This document shows positions 23,387 to 28,325 of a DNA stretch of 28,325 bases, one piece after another. Each line of letters starts with the position of its first letter. Position 1 is the first letter of the stretch. Below the pieces are notes generated by a model. That model was not told where the DNA came from, did not search any database, and saw nothing but the letters and a program-made list of their open reading frames with translations. A program made the position numbers and the translations under genes. The DNA is taken from positions 1-28,325 of the IMG/VR virus record IMGVR_UViG_3300025128_000238. The stretch is one strand, 5' to 3'. The DNA is from a virus.

Positions 23387-24853
23387 ATGGATGTCAACTA
23401 CAAATTTAAATTAAAACCATTTAACCATCAACTCGAGGCATTGAAACTCGGTTGGGATCGCCGAGAGTTTGGCCTGTTCATGGAGATGGGAACAGGTAAG
23501 TCCAAGGTTTTGATCGACAACATGGGTATGTTGTACTTACGGGGAGCAATAAACTTTGCTTTGGTCATCGCACCGAAAGGCGTTTACCGTAACTGGGTAT
23601 CAAAAGAAATCCCAGAACATATGTCTGATGACATACCGTACAGAGTGATTCGATGGGTGGCCTCCCCCAATAAAAGTCAACAAGAAGAAATGCGTTCAGT
23701 CAAGGATCATTTCGAAGGTTTGACTATCTTTGTAATGAATGTCGAATCATTCTCCACGCCCAAAGGTAGGAACGGTGGCGAGTGGATGGCAAGAAAACTT
23801 GGCACCCATGGCATGATTGCCATAGACGAAAGCACAACTATCAAGAACCACAAAGCTAAACGAACCAAAGCATTGATGAAGATTGCAGCTGACTTCAAAT
23901 ACCGCAGACTTCTGACTGGTTCTCCAATTACCAAATCACCAATGGATATCTTTTCTCAGACTGAGTTTCTCCGCCCAGGTCTCTTAGGTTATGATTCATA
24001 CTACGCATTCCAAGGACGGTATGCCATCATGGTACGCAAGACCATGGGTTCACATGCATTCCAACAGCTTGTCGGATACCGCAACTTGGATGAACTTACT
24101 GCAAAGATAGATCAATTTAGTTATCGCGTTTTGAAAAAGGACTGCCTCGATCTGCCAGATAAAATATATACTGTCCGATATGTAGGCATGACCGCAGAAC
24201 AAGTGAACATGTACAACCAGATCCGTAAACATGCCATGGTTCTGTTGGAAAATGGGGAGATGAGTACGGCTCCGGCTGTCATTACACAAATGCTCCGATT
24301 GCAACAGATCCTGTCGGGACATCTCAAGACTGATGATGGTGACATGGTATACTTCCAATCCAAACGCATGGAGGCACTGGAAGAAATACTGGAAGAGCAC
24401 GATGGTAAAGTTATTGTCTGGTCTCGGTTCCGATATGACATCCAACAGATCGTGTCCACACTCAACAAGAAACACGGCGAAGGTTACGCAGCTGCCTACT
24501 ACGGGGATACTTCAGACGAAGATCGAAACAATATTGTCCGAGACTTTCAAAACCCAGATCACCCATTGAAATGTTTTGTTGGTAATCCTGCCACCGCCGG
24601 ATACGGTCTGACATTGACCGAAGCTAACTTGGTGGTCTACTATGCTAACGACTTTAATCTTGAAACTCGTATCCAATCAGAGGATCGGGCGCATCGGATT
24701 GGACAGAAGAACAACGTGACCTATGTTGATTTGATAACTGAACGCACAATAGACGAACAGATTGTCAAAGCACTCCGTGCAAAGATAGACATAGGTGCAA
24801 AGGTGTTAGGTGAAGAGGCAAAGCAATGGCTAAGTTTGACCCCGAAAAAGTAA
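23387..24853 (+). CDS. SNF2-type superfamily 2 helicase/translocase
   Basis: 488 aa. Motifs: Q-type region FNHQLEA (12-18), Walker A MGTGKS (34-39), Walker B variant IDEST (146-150), motif III LLTGSPI (175-181), VIVWSRFR (342-349), GYGLTLTEA (405-413) and motif VI QSEDRAHRIGQ (430-440), the last diagnostic for SNF2-like proteins. I placed the start at the second of two adjacent ATGs (23387) because GGAGG at 23376-23380 is then 6 nt away instead of 3. Phage members of this family are common and may remodel or pump DNA in replication, recombination or packaging; no extra nuclease domain is attached. Stands alone rightward, opposite the other replication genes, and overlaps the next gene by 28 bp. 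Confidence 0.9.
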   Translation: MDVNYKFKLKPFNHQLEALKLGWDRREFGLFMEMGTGKSKVLIDNMGMLYLRGAINFALVIAPKGVYRNWVSKEIPEHMSDDIPYRVIRWVASPNKSQQEEMRSVKDHFEGLTIFVMNVESFSTPKGRNGGEWMARKLGTHGMIAIDESTTIKNHKAKRTKALMKIAADFKYRRLLTGSPITKSPMDIFSQTEFLRPGLLGYDSYYAFQGRYAIMVRKTMGSHAFQQLVGYRNLDELTAKIDQFSYRVLKKDCLDLPDKIYTVRYVGMTAEQVNMYNQIRKHAMVLLENGEMSTAPAVITQMLRLQQILSGHLKTDDGDMVYFQSKRMEALEEILEEHDGKVIVWSRFRYDIQQIVSTLNKKHGEGYAAAYYGDTSDEDRNNIVRDFQNPDHPLKCFVGNPATAGYGLTLTEANLVVYYANDFNLETRIQSEDRAHRIGQKNNVTYVDLITERTIDEQIVKALRAKIDIGAKVLGEEAKQWLSLTPKK

Positions 24854-25050
24854 CACAGCTTATGGAAGAACGTGCAACCGGGTACGCATCCCGCGAAACA
24901 GCGGCAAAAGAACTGGCAGAAATGACTGGTCTTGATTTCGATGTAGCCAAAGCATTCTGTTCTAACCTCAAACCTCGTGGCTCCGCCGGACTTGCCGAAG
25001 TCAGAGGCTACAAAAAAGGTGAGTGGCCTAAAAAAAAGACCCCCAGTTAG
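24826..25050 (+). CDS. Small basic protein downstream of the SNF2-type helicase
   Basis: 74 aa. An N-terminal half with helical pattern (EKVTQLMEERATGYASRETA, then AAKELAEMTGLDFDVAKAF) and a Lys/Gly-rich C-terminal tail (YKKGEWPKKKTPS) suggest a small nucleic-acid-associated protein, but no family is recognised. ATG 24826 is 7 nt after GAGG and lies inside the helicase gene, implying coupling. Its TAG stop lies in the loop of the terminator hairpin at 25038-25056. Confidence 0.6.
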   Translation: MAKFDPEKVTQLMEERATGYASRETAAKELAEMTGLDFDVAKAFCSNLKPRGSAGLAEVRGYKKGEWPKKKTPS

Positions 25051-25056
25051 GGGGTC
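25030..25056 (-). terminator. Rho-independent terminator of the leftward small-gene cassette
   Basis: GACCCCC (25038-25044) pairs with GGGGGTC (25050-25056) around a 5-nt loop. On the minus strand the stem is followed by eight T (complement of A at 25030-25037), a textbook terminator for transcripts arriving from 25115 and beyond. Rightward it is followed only by AGTTTAAG, so it would be weaker for the helicase transcript. Confidence 0.85.
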
Positions 25057-25114
25057 AGTTTAAGTGAAAGACCACAGGCATGGATCTTTCTCATCGAGCA
25101 GTTAAAATATATTA

Positions 25115-25285
25115 TCATGCAGCTTGCATTTCATCAACAGCTTTCCGTATCATAACCGATAGTTGACGAGCCATGGATCTTTGCTCGTGCTCTGACAGTT
25201 TACGAAGCGCATCATGATCCTCTTTCAGCAATCCAACATTCTGAAACTGTTGTTTATCTGATTCCTTCATCTTTTTTCTCGGCAT
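25115..25285 (-). CDS. Ribbon-helix-helix-like small protein (56 aa)
   Basis: Reading from ATG 25285 gives MPRKKMKESDKQQFQNVGLL, then KEDHDALRKLSEHEQRSMAR and QLSVMIRKAVDEMQAA, ending at TGA 25115-25117. The arrangement of a short beta-type stretch (FQNVGLL), helix (DHDALRKLSEHEQ), turn and helix (MARQLSVMIRKAVDEM) is like Arc/CopG ribbon-helix-helix repressors, as is the Lys/Arg-rich N-terminus. AAGGAG sits 6 nt before the ATG. It is the last gene before the terminator at 25030. It likely binds DNA and represses phage or host promoters; this is inferred from pattern only. Short enough to be skipped by common gene-length cut-offs. Confidence 0.7.
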   Translation of the reverse strand: MPRKKMKESDKQQFQNVGLLKEDHDALRKLSEHEQRSMARQLSVMIRKAVDEMQAA

Positions 25286-25325
25286 ACTTGTCTCCTTTTT
25301 GTTATTACTTGTACACTACATGGCA

Positions 25326-25784
25326 CTAACTAACAAGTACATACGCCGTTACTTCTTTAAAAAGATCTGGGCGCAGCTCAAGCACAGATTCCACTGTGTC
25401 TTCGCTTAGTTTTGTTTCGCTTGCGATCTCTTCCAGTGTCCAGACTTCGTCGTTGTCCTCAAAAAACTTTTTCACAATAGCAATGTCGTGTCTTTTGTCT
25501 TTACGATCTTCACGATCCATAGCGTGGAGGTATCCTTCAACTGCATCACTGTCCATTCCCTCTTCAACTCGGATGCAACGCCAAGGTATCTGATCTCTTT
25601 TGTCCTCGTAGTTTGGAATGCAATGTGCGTAAACCATTTGCCCTTCCTCCAGGTTCATGCGCTGTACAATTCTTGTGTTGAAGAACACCGCCTCCCCTTC
25701 TTCAGTTGCACCGAACGCACTGTTTGAATTTGTTATCCCGTCAACAATGACAGGCATGGCAGTAGTGTTAAAACCTTGGGTCAT
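25326..25784 (-). CDS. Cold-shock-like domain plus winged HTH protein
   Basis: 152 aa. Residues ~20-75 (SAFGATEEGEAVFFNTRIVQ, then EEGQMVYAHCIPNYEDKRDQ and IPWRCIRVE) follow the spacing of a cold-shock/OB-fold domain, with FGATEEGEAVFF at the place of the usual GFGF...DVFVH motifs. Residues ~98-145 (DIAIVKKFFEDNDEVWTLEE, IASETKLSEDTVESVLE) look like a winged helix. The combination suggests a small nucleic-acid-binding regulator. Strong AAGGAG before ATG 25784, which overlaps the upstream gene by 17 bp. No family named with certainty. Confidence 0.6.
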   Translation of the reverse strand: MTQGFNTTAMPVIVDGITNSNSAFGATEEGEAVFFNTRIVQRMNLEEGQMVYAHCIPNYEDKRDQIPWRCIRVEEGMDSDAVEGYLHAMDREDRKDKRHDIAIVKKFFEDNDEVWTLEEIASETKLSEDTVESVLELRPDLFKEVTAYVLVS

Positions 25785-25938
25785 ATATCTCTCCTTTGTT
25801 AAGTTTTTCTTTGTAGTCTCTTATCTCTCGAACAAGCCCCTCAATCCTCGGATCTTGGGGATCATCCCATTCTATATCGTCAAGTTCTTTTTGTCTATTT
25901 CGTAGTAATTCTACTATTGAATCTAGTCTTTCGTCCAT
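25768..25938 (-). CDS. Small acidic helical protein (56 aa)
   Basis: ATG 25938 opens MDERLDSIVELLRNRQKELD, DIEWDDPQDPRIEGLVREIR and DYKEKLNKGEIYDPRF, ending at TAA 25768. AAGGAAAG precedes the ATG. It fills an otherwise empty 138-bp gap and overlaps both neighbours (16 and 17 bp), as is usual in this operon, which supports it being real. Two helices flank an acidic loop; no family recognised. Confidence 0.6.
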   Translation of the reverse strand: MDERLDSIVELLRNRQKELDDIEWDDPQDPRIEGLVREIRDYKEKLNKGEIYDPRF

Positions 25939-26123
25939 TTATCTTTCCTTTTGAGATCAGCTTGCGCCTCGGGTAAAGGTGCCACGCTGATCTCACGATC
26001 TTTCCATGGTGGTTCAGATAAAGTTACGTCTTCTTTATCCATGTACGCTTCTCGGCGTTTGTATCCAAGCCACTCTCTATCTGATTTATTCCATCGAATA
26101 ATCCTGTCCGTCATTTTTTTCAT
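25923..26123 (-). CDS. Small charged protein, unknown function
   Basis: 66 aa (MKKMTDRIIRWNKSDREWLG, YKRREAYMDKEDVTLSEPPW to KRKDKWTKD). Rich in Arg/Lys/Asp/Trp, no membrane segment, probably soluble. ATG 26123 overlaps the upstream stop as ATGA and has AGGGA about 7 nt upstream; a second ATG nine bases later (MTDR) is possible. Composition and position fit a small early host-takeover or regulatory protein; function unknown. Confidence 0.55.
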   Translation of the reverse strand: MKKMTDRIIRWNKSDREWLGYKRREAYMDKEDVTLSEPPWKDREISVAPLPEAQADLKRKDKWTKD

Positions 26124-26308
26124 ATGTTTATCCCTTTTTTTCTAAGTCCAGAGACAAACGATTTTAACTCTTCCCGCGCACGAAACAAGTCCTGTTCTGT
26201 ATTTCTGGGTCGATCTCTGCGCCCGAGTTCATTTTGCAATCTATCAACTTGCTGTTTCAGAAAACGGTATTCAAACTTGAGCGCAGGACTTAGATCTTTG
26301 TCACCCAT
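26120..26308 (-). CDS. Small coiled-coil protein
   Basis: 62 aa. Heptad-like LKFEYRFLKQQVDRLQNELG then EQDLFRAREELKSFVSGLRK suggests two helices forming a short coiled coil or helical hairpin. It overlaps the upstream gene by 8 bp and the downstream gene by 3 bp. No family recognised; a small adaptor or inhibitor is possible but unsupported. Confidence 0.55.
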   Translation of the reverse strand: MGDKDLSPALKFEYRFLKQQVDRLQNELGRRDRPRNTEQDLFRAREELKSFVSGLRKKGINI

Positions 26309-26546
26309 CTGGACGCAACTTTGGTTTTATGATCTCCCGAACGCCGGAAGTGAATGGGGTTCGTTTACAATACATCATGATCTCCTTGCCGTATGCATCA
26401 GCAAGCACATCGTACAGATCATCAAGCACCCCGTCGCCCATAGCTTCGTAACATTCATGTTCACTCGGGAAGATTGCAGACGTTGCTACGTCTTGGTCTT
26501 CAACAACGTACTCAATGATCAGCAACGTGTAGAAAAGTTTAAACAT
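26301..26546 (-). CDS. Small protein of unknown function
   Basis: 81 aa. The N-terminus MFKLFYTLLIIEYVVEDQDV is hydrophobic but turns acidic after 13 residues, so it looks more like a buried beta-strand than a signal peptide. The middle (ECYEAMGDGVLDDLYDVLAD) is an acidic helix; the end is basic (REIIKPKLRPDG). ATG 26546 overlaps the upstream stop by 8 bp. Two cysteines (in HECYE and MYCKR) do not form a clear motif. Unknown. Confidence 0.5.
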   Translation of the reverse strand: MFKLFYTLLIIEYVVEDQDVATSAIFPSEHECYEAMGDGVLDDLYDVLADAYGKEIMMYCKRTPFTSGVREIIKPKLRPDG

Positions 26547-26787
26547 CCTTGACCACCTCCCATACGCCCTCTGCGCCTGCGTCTATATTAGTATCTCGGA
26601 TCAAACCTTTGTTGTGCAGCTGAGATAAATTATTCCTCACAATCGATAGCTTTAAACCCATCCGGTCTGCGAGTTGCCGCGCTGTCCCAGGACCTCGATC
26701 GAGTTCCGCCAAGACTTGCTCCTTGCGCGTGAGTGCCTTGTTACTTTGACGCTTACTGGTTAATCGTTTCCAAAATTCTTTGATCAT
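26539..26787 (-). CDS. Winged helix-turn-helix regulator
   Basis: 82 aa. LTRKEQVLAELDRGPGTARQ followed by LADRMGLKLSIVRNNLSQLH and NKGLIRDTN is a typical wHTH with recognition helix at about 45-59 and wing at 62-76, as in small MarR/ArsR-like or replication-initiator-like domains. The N-terminal 20 residues are basic (KRLTSKRQSNK). Start overlaps the XRE gene stop by one base (TAATG). Probably a DNA-binding transcription factor acting on phage or host promoters. Confidence 0.7.
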   Translation of the reverse strand: MIKEFWKRLTSKRQSNKALTRKEQVLAELDRGPGTARQLADRMGLKLSIVRNNLSQLHNKGLIRDTNIDAGAEGVWEVVKDV

Positions 26788-27206
26788 TAGTCTTCTCCTT
26801 TGTGTTTAATCCTTGTGTTCACACCTAGATTATAGATGCATTCTTTTTTAAATTCACATAAACTTTTATGAACCCTTGCAAGACCTGCGGCGGCTCCCTC
26901 ATTTGGGTTACATTCATTAATCAAATCTTCCAATCGATCCACGACGTAGTGCATACATACTCTGTCATCTATCATGTTTGTTTTCCTCTTTCTTTTATTT
27001 ATTGGACGAGAGTTTTTGTATTCAATCTCGTCTGTATCAAAATCTAATCCAAAAAAATCCATGAGTAATATTTCTACGCTTTGGCAAGGTCTAGACTGTG
27101 CTTTCTCAAACTGACTGATTGCCGCTTGAGACACACCGATTATATTTGCCAGTTCTTTTTGGGTTAAACCTTCATCCACTCTCAACATTCTCAGATCGTG
27201 TTTCAT
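26787..27206 (-). CDS. XRE/Cro-type HTH regulator
   Basis: 139 aa from ATG 27206, chosen over ATG 27212 because AGAGG at 27214-27218 is 7 nt from the former and only 1 nt from the latter. Residues ~5-55 (MLRVDEGLTQKELANIIGVS, QAAISQFEKAQSRPCQSVEI) form a classic Cro/CI-type HTH. A basic patch (NKRKRKTN, ~70-77) links to a C-terminal helical part with C84, C99, C116 and C123. No LexA-type peptidase motif, so a Cro-like or host-directed regulator is more likely than a RecA-cleavable repressor. It overlaps the upstream gene by 35 bp. An internal ATG with its own Shine-Dalgarno lies at 26975. Confidence 0.8.
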   Translation of the reverse strand: MKHDLRMLRVDEGLTQKELANIIGVSQAAISQFEKAQSRPCQSVEILLMDFFGLDFDTDEIEYKNSRPINKRKRKTNMIDDRVCMHYVVDRLEDLINECNPNEGAAAGLARVHKSLCEFKKECIYNLGVNTRIKHKGED

Positions 27207-27393
27207 CCGCATACCTCTTTTCTAATTCATTAAGTCTTCTCAATTTATTTTGAAGTTCTCCCTTGCAAACTAAATAACCGCTATTCAAAGCTATCCACAA
27301 AAACTTTTGATATAGTTCATGTGCTTCATCCGTTTCGTAGTGCTTTCTGTTTTCCATTTGCCAATCTTTTACTTTTAAATATTTACTCATCAT
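27172..27393 (-). CDS. Small helical protein of unknown function
   Basis: 73 aa from ATG 27393 (MMSKYLKVKDWQMENRKHYE). An earlier in-frame start would lie inside the upstream gene with no ribosome-binding site. GGAGAGG sits just before the tandem ATGs (27393 and 27390), so either may be used. The centre (ELYQKFLWIALNSGYLVCKG) is an amphipathic helix and the C-terminal half (LQNKLRRLNELEKRYADET) a short coiled coil. It overlaps both neighbours. No family recognised. Confidence 0.55.
   Translation of the reverse strand: MMSKYLKVKDWQMENRKHYETDEAHELYQKFLWIALNSGYLVCKGELQNKLRRLNELEKRYADETRSENVESG
27214..27218 (-). promoter_or_regulatory. Ribosome-binding site deciding the XRE gene start
   Basis: AGAGG on the minus strand, 7 nt before ATG 27206 and 1 nt before ATG 27212; the spacing favours the downstream ATG. 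Confidence 0.6.
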
Positions 27394-27574
27394 CGGTCCT
27401 CTCCAAATATTCTTTATAAGATTTGTCCCATTCGTATTTCTTTGACAAAGAAACCTCAAATCTCTTTTCAAGTCTTTTTATTTGTTGAAACAATTTTGGG
27501 TCGTACAGATTAATGCAAGCCCACTCTTTAAGTGCAAGCAACACATGCTCTGTCTCATCTATTGATAATTTCAT
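27383..27574 (-). CDS. Small helical protein of unknown function
   Basis: 63 aa (MKLSIDETEHVLLALKEWAC, INLYDPKLFQQIKRLEKRFE to YLERTDDE). Predicted mostly helical with a coiled-coil-like LFQQIKRLEKRF. ATG 27574 lies 4 nt after the stop of the methyltransferase frame that ends at 27579, and its likely GGAGG is inside that frame's last codons, so translation is probably coupled to it. Unknown. Confidence 0.55.
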   Translation of the reverse strand: MKLSIDETEHVLLALKEWACINLYDPKLFQQIKRLEKRFEVSLSKKYEWDKSYKEYLERTDDE

Positions 27575-27578
27575 TTTT

Positions 27579-28325
27579 TTATCGAACCTCCATGTAACTT
27601 TCGATTAACCCTTGCGCGACTTGCGCCGTGATGGCGTTTCCATAGGCGCGGAGGCGTCCCACTCTGGCGGTAGCCCCATCAGCCAACGGGAATGTGTCGG
27701 GTTCAACTGGCCTCCACTTTCCATCTCGGCACAAGAGCCAGTCCGCAGATGACCAGTAGCCGTTAGTCTCATAGGCTCGGGCTTCGGTGTCACCTCCCCC
27801 TTCGCCTCCATCACCGCTTCGATCATCTCGGGAGATACTTGCTCCCTCAGATTGCACGGAAACGATCTGTTCTTGCGCGTGGTTTGATGCATCTTGATCA
27901 TTGCTTCTCGGCTCCGAAGAGGCAGACTGTCCATCGTGTTGGGTGTCGCCCACCCTGCCATCTTCGACAACTGGGTCAGACTGCTTCCCGTCATTCCGTC
28001 CGTGATCCCCGAACCTCCCCTCGTGCCGTCCGTTGCCGATGGCGTAGTCCACCCCGACATCTGTGCTTGCTCTGGAAGATTGTGACCCCGAGTGTTCCAT
28101 GCCTTGACCGACTCTGGTTTCGCCGCTCCCTTGTGATCCGCCGTGGTCGGTGTCGCCCATCCCCACAGTACCGCTACCACTTCCTCCAGATTGGATTTGT
28201 TGCGGTTCGCTAACTTGTCTCGGTTCTGTTCCGTGATCTCGGGATGCACCTTGTTCGCTCTCGGCGTAGGCCAACCTGTCAGTTGTGCTGCCACGTCCAA
28301 TGTGTCCGTGCTGATCTTGCCGTTG
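27579..28325 (-). CDS. DNA cytosine methyltransferase C-terminal region, frame A (partial; GNAI-containing end)
   Basis: Open for 248 codons from the window edge to TAA 27579. The C-terminal ~65 residues are a strong match to phage C5-cytosine methyltransferases as I know them: NGYWSSADWLLCRDGKWRPV, EPDTFPLADG, then RVGRLRAYGNAITAQVAQ, i.e. motif IX/X-like sequence including GNAI. The preceding ~170 residues are Gly/Ser/Asp/Gln-rich and hydrophilic (GMGDTDHGGSQGSGETRVGQ), a composition also found in the target-recognition region of this variant. Its stop lies 4 nt before the next gene, which fits the compact operon. It is in the -1 frame relative to the overlapping frame B. Which frame carries the N-terminal catalytic domain lies outside the window, though frame B reads more naturally at the edge. 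Confidence 0.65.
   Translation of the reverse strand, partial: QRQDQHGHIGRGSTTDRLAYAESEQGASRDHGTEPRQVSEPQQIQSGGSGSGTVGMGDTDHGGSQGSGETRVGQGMEHSGSQSSRASTDVGVDYAIGNGRHEGRFGDHGRNDGKQSDPVVEDGRVGDTQHDGQSASSEPRSNDQDASNHAQEQIVSVQSEGASISRDDRSGDGGEGGGDTEARAYETNGYWSSADWLLCRDGKWRPVEPDTFPLADGATARVGRLRAYGNAITAQVAQGLIESYMEVR
27605..28324 (-). CDS. DNA cytosine methyltransferase C-terminal region, frame B (partial; WPTP/SRWLMGLPPEW variant)
   Basis: Open for 239 codons from the window edge to TAA 27605, overlapping frame A throughout. It reads NGKISTDTLDVAAQLTGWPT, then repeated GW-TP units (LWGWATPTTADH, MSGWTTPSATDG, MAGWATPNTMDS), MRLTATGHLRTGSCAEMESG, GQLNPTHSRWLMGLPPEWDA and a basic end (SRRKSRKG). I recognise both the GWPTP repeats and the SRWLMGLPPEWD ending from another large group of phage methyltransferases. 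It lacks a GN-containing motif X. The edge sequence (NGKISTDTLDVAAQLTGWPT) suggests that the upstream catalytic part is in this frame. Sequence-specific cytosine methylation of phage DNA is the likely role. Confidence 0.7.
   Translation of the reverse strand, partial: NGKISTDTLDVAAQLTGWPTPRANKVHPEITEQNRDKLANRNKSNLEEVVAVLWGWATPTTADHKGAAKPESVKAWNTRGHNLPEQAQMSGWTTPSATDGTRGGSGITDGMTGSSLTQLSKMAGWATPNTMDSLPLRSREAMIKMHQTTRKNRSFPCNLREQVSPEMIEAVMEAKGEVTPKPEPMRLTATGHLRTGSCAEMESGGQLNPTHSRWLMGLPPEWDASAPMETPSRRKSRKG

Noticed and set aside
25286-25325. ACTTGT/ACAAGT inverted repeat as operator
   Set aside because: Six-base arms with a long AT-rich gap are likely by chance in this sequence.
27839-28213. 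A 124-codon open frame on the plus strand inside the methyltransferase region
   Set aside because: It is antisense to two minus-strand frames that resemble known proteins. Its Arg/Pro/Cys-rich translation looks like the complement of GC-rich coding sequence and has no good ribosome-binding site.

Overview
The window looks like part of the genome of a tailed dsDNA bacteriophage (Caudoviricetes), most like the podovirus-type genomes known from marine surface-water bacteria. The evidence is a long plus-strand block of virion genes with sequence styles familiar from uncultured marine phages, a compact minus-strand replication operon with a phage family A DNA polymerase and an SSB-like protein, and a leftward cassette of very small regulatory genes. 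No tRNA, rRNA, CRISPR array, insertion sequence or integrase was seen. Family-level names rest on motif recognition by eye; no database search was run. The host cannot be named from the sequence.

Layout. (1) 1-15410, plus strand, virion genes: the 3' end of an upstream gene; two paralogous fibre/spike proteins made of about 51-residue repeats that count out as exactly 7, 7 and 7 (three predicted seven-bladed beta-propellers); a probable tail/stabilisation protein; small conserved proteins including a zinc ribbon; a gene split by one in-frame TGA (6523-7248); and three large proteins (557, 806 and 1352 aa) that are probably internal or ejected virion proteins. (2) 15391-23307, minus strand, replication and nucleotide metabolism, in transcription order: a coiled-coil protein, an SSB-like protein, a rho-independent terminator, an archaeo-eukaryotic-type primase with a four-cysteine domain, an AlpA-like HTH protein, a UvrD-like helicase, a PAPS-reductase-like PP-loop protein, a DUF6378-like protein, DNA polymerase A and a small acidic protein. 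Most junctions overlap, several as ATGA. (3) 23308-23383 is a divergent control region with an operator-like dyad and a hairpin that can cover a ribosome-binding site. (4) 23387-25050, plus strand: an SNF2-type helicase and a small basic protein. (5) 25038-28325, minus strand: a chain of small genes (ribbon-helix-helix-like, cold-shock-like plus winged HTH, winged HTH, XRE HTH and several unknowns) running from a cytosine methyltransferase 3' end at the window edge to a strong terminator at 25030-25056. Two of these genes (56 codons each) are short enough to be missed by usual length cut-offs.

How it works together. The primase, polymerase, SSB and helicases form a self-contained replication module, although no DnaB/gp4-type replicative helicase is in view. 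Both the SSB-like protein and the primase end in the SSB-type tip (DDEIPF and ENDIPF), which suggests both may dock the same partners. The small-gene cassette looks like early takeover and control functions. The methyltransferase probably protects or marks phage DNA.

The most striking observation is at the right edge. The last ~720 bp are open in two overlapping frames on the same strand, and each frame spells a different recognisable C-terminal version of phage cytosine methyltransferases (one with SRWLMGLPPEWD, the other with RDGKWRPVEP and RVGRLRAYGNAI). This region is also much richer in GC than its neighbours.
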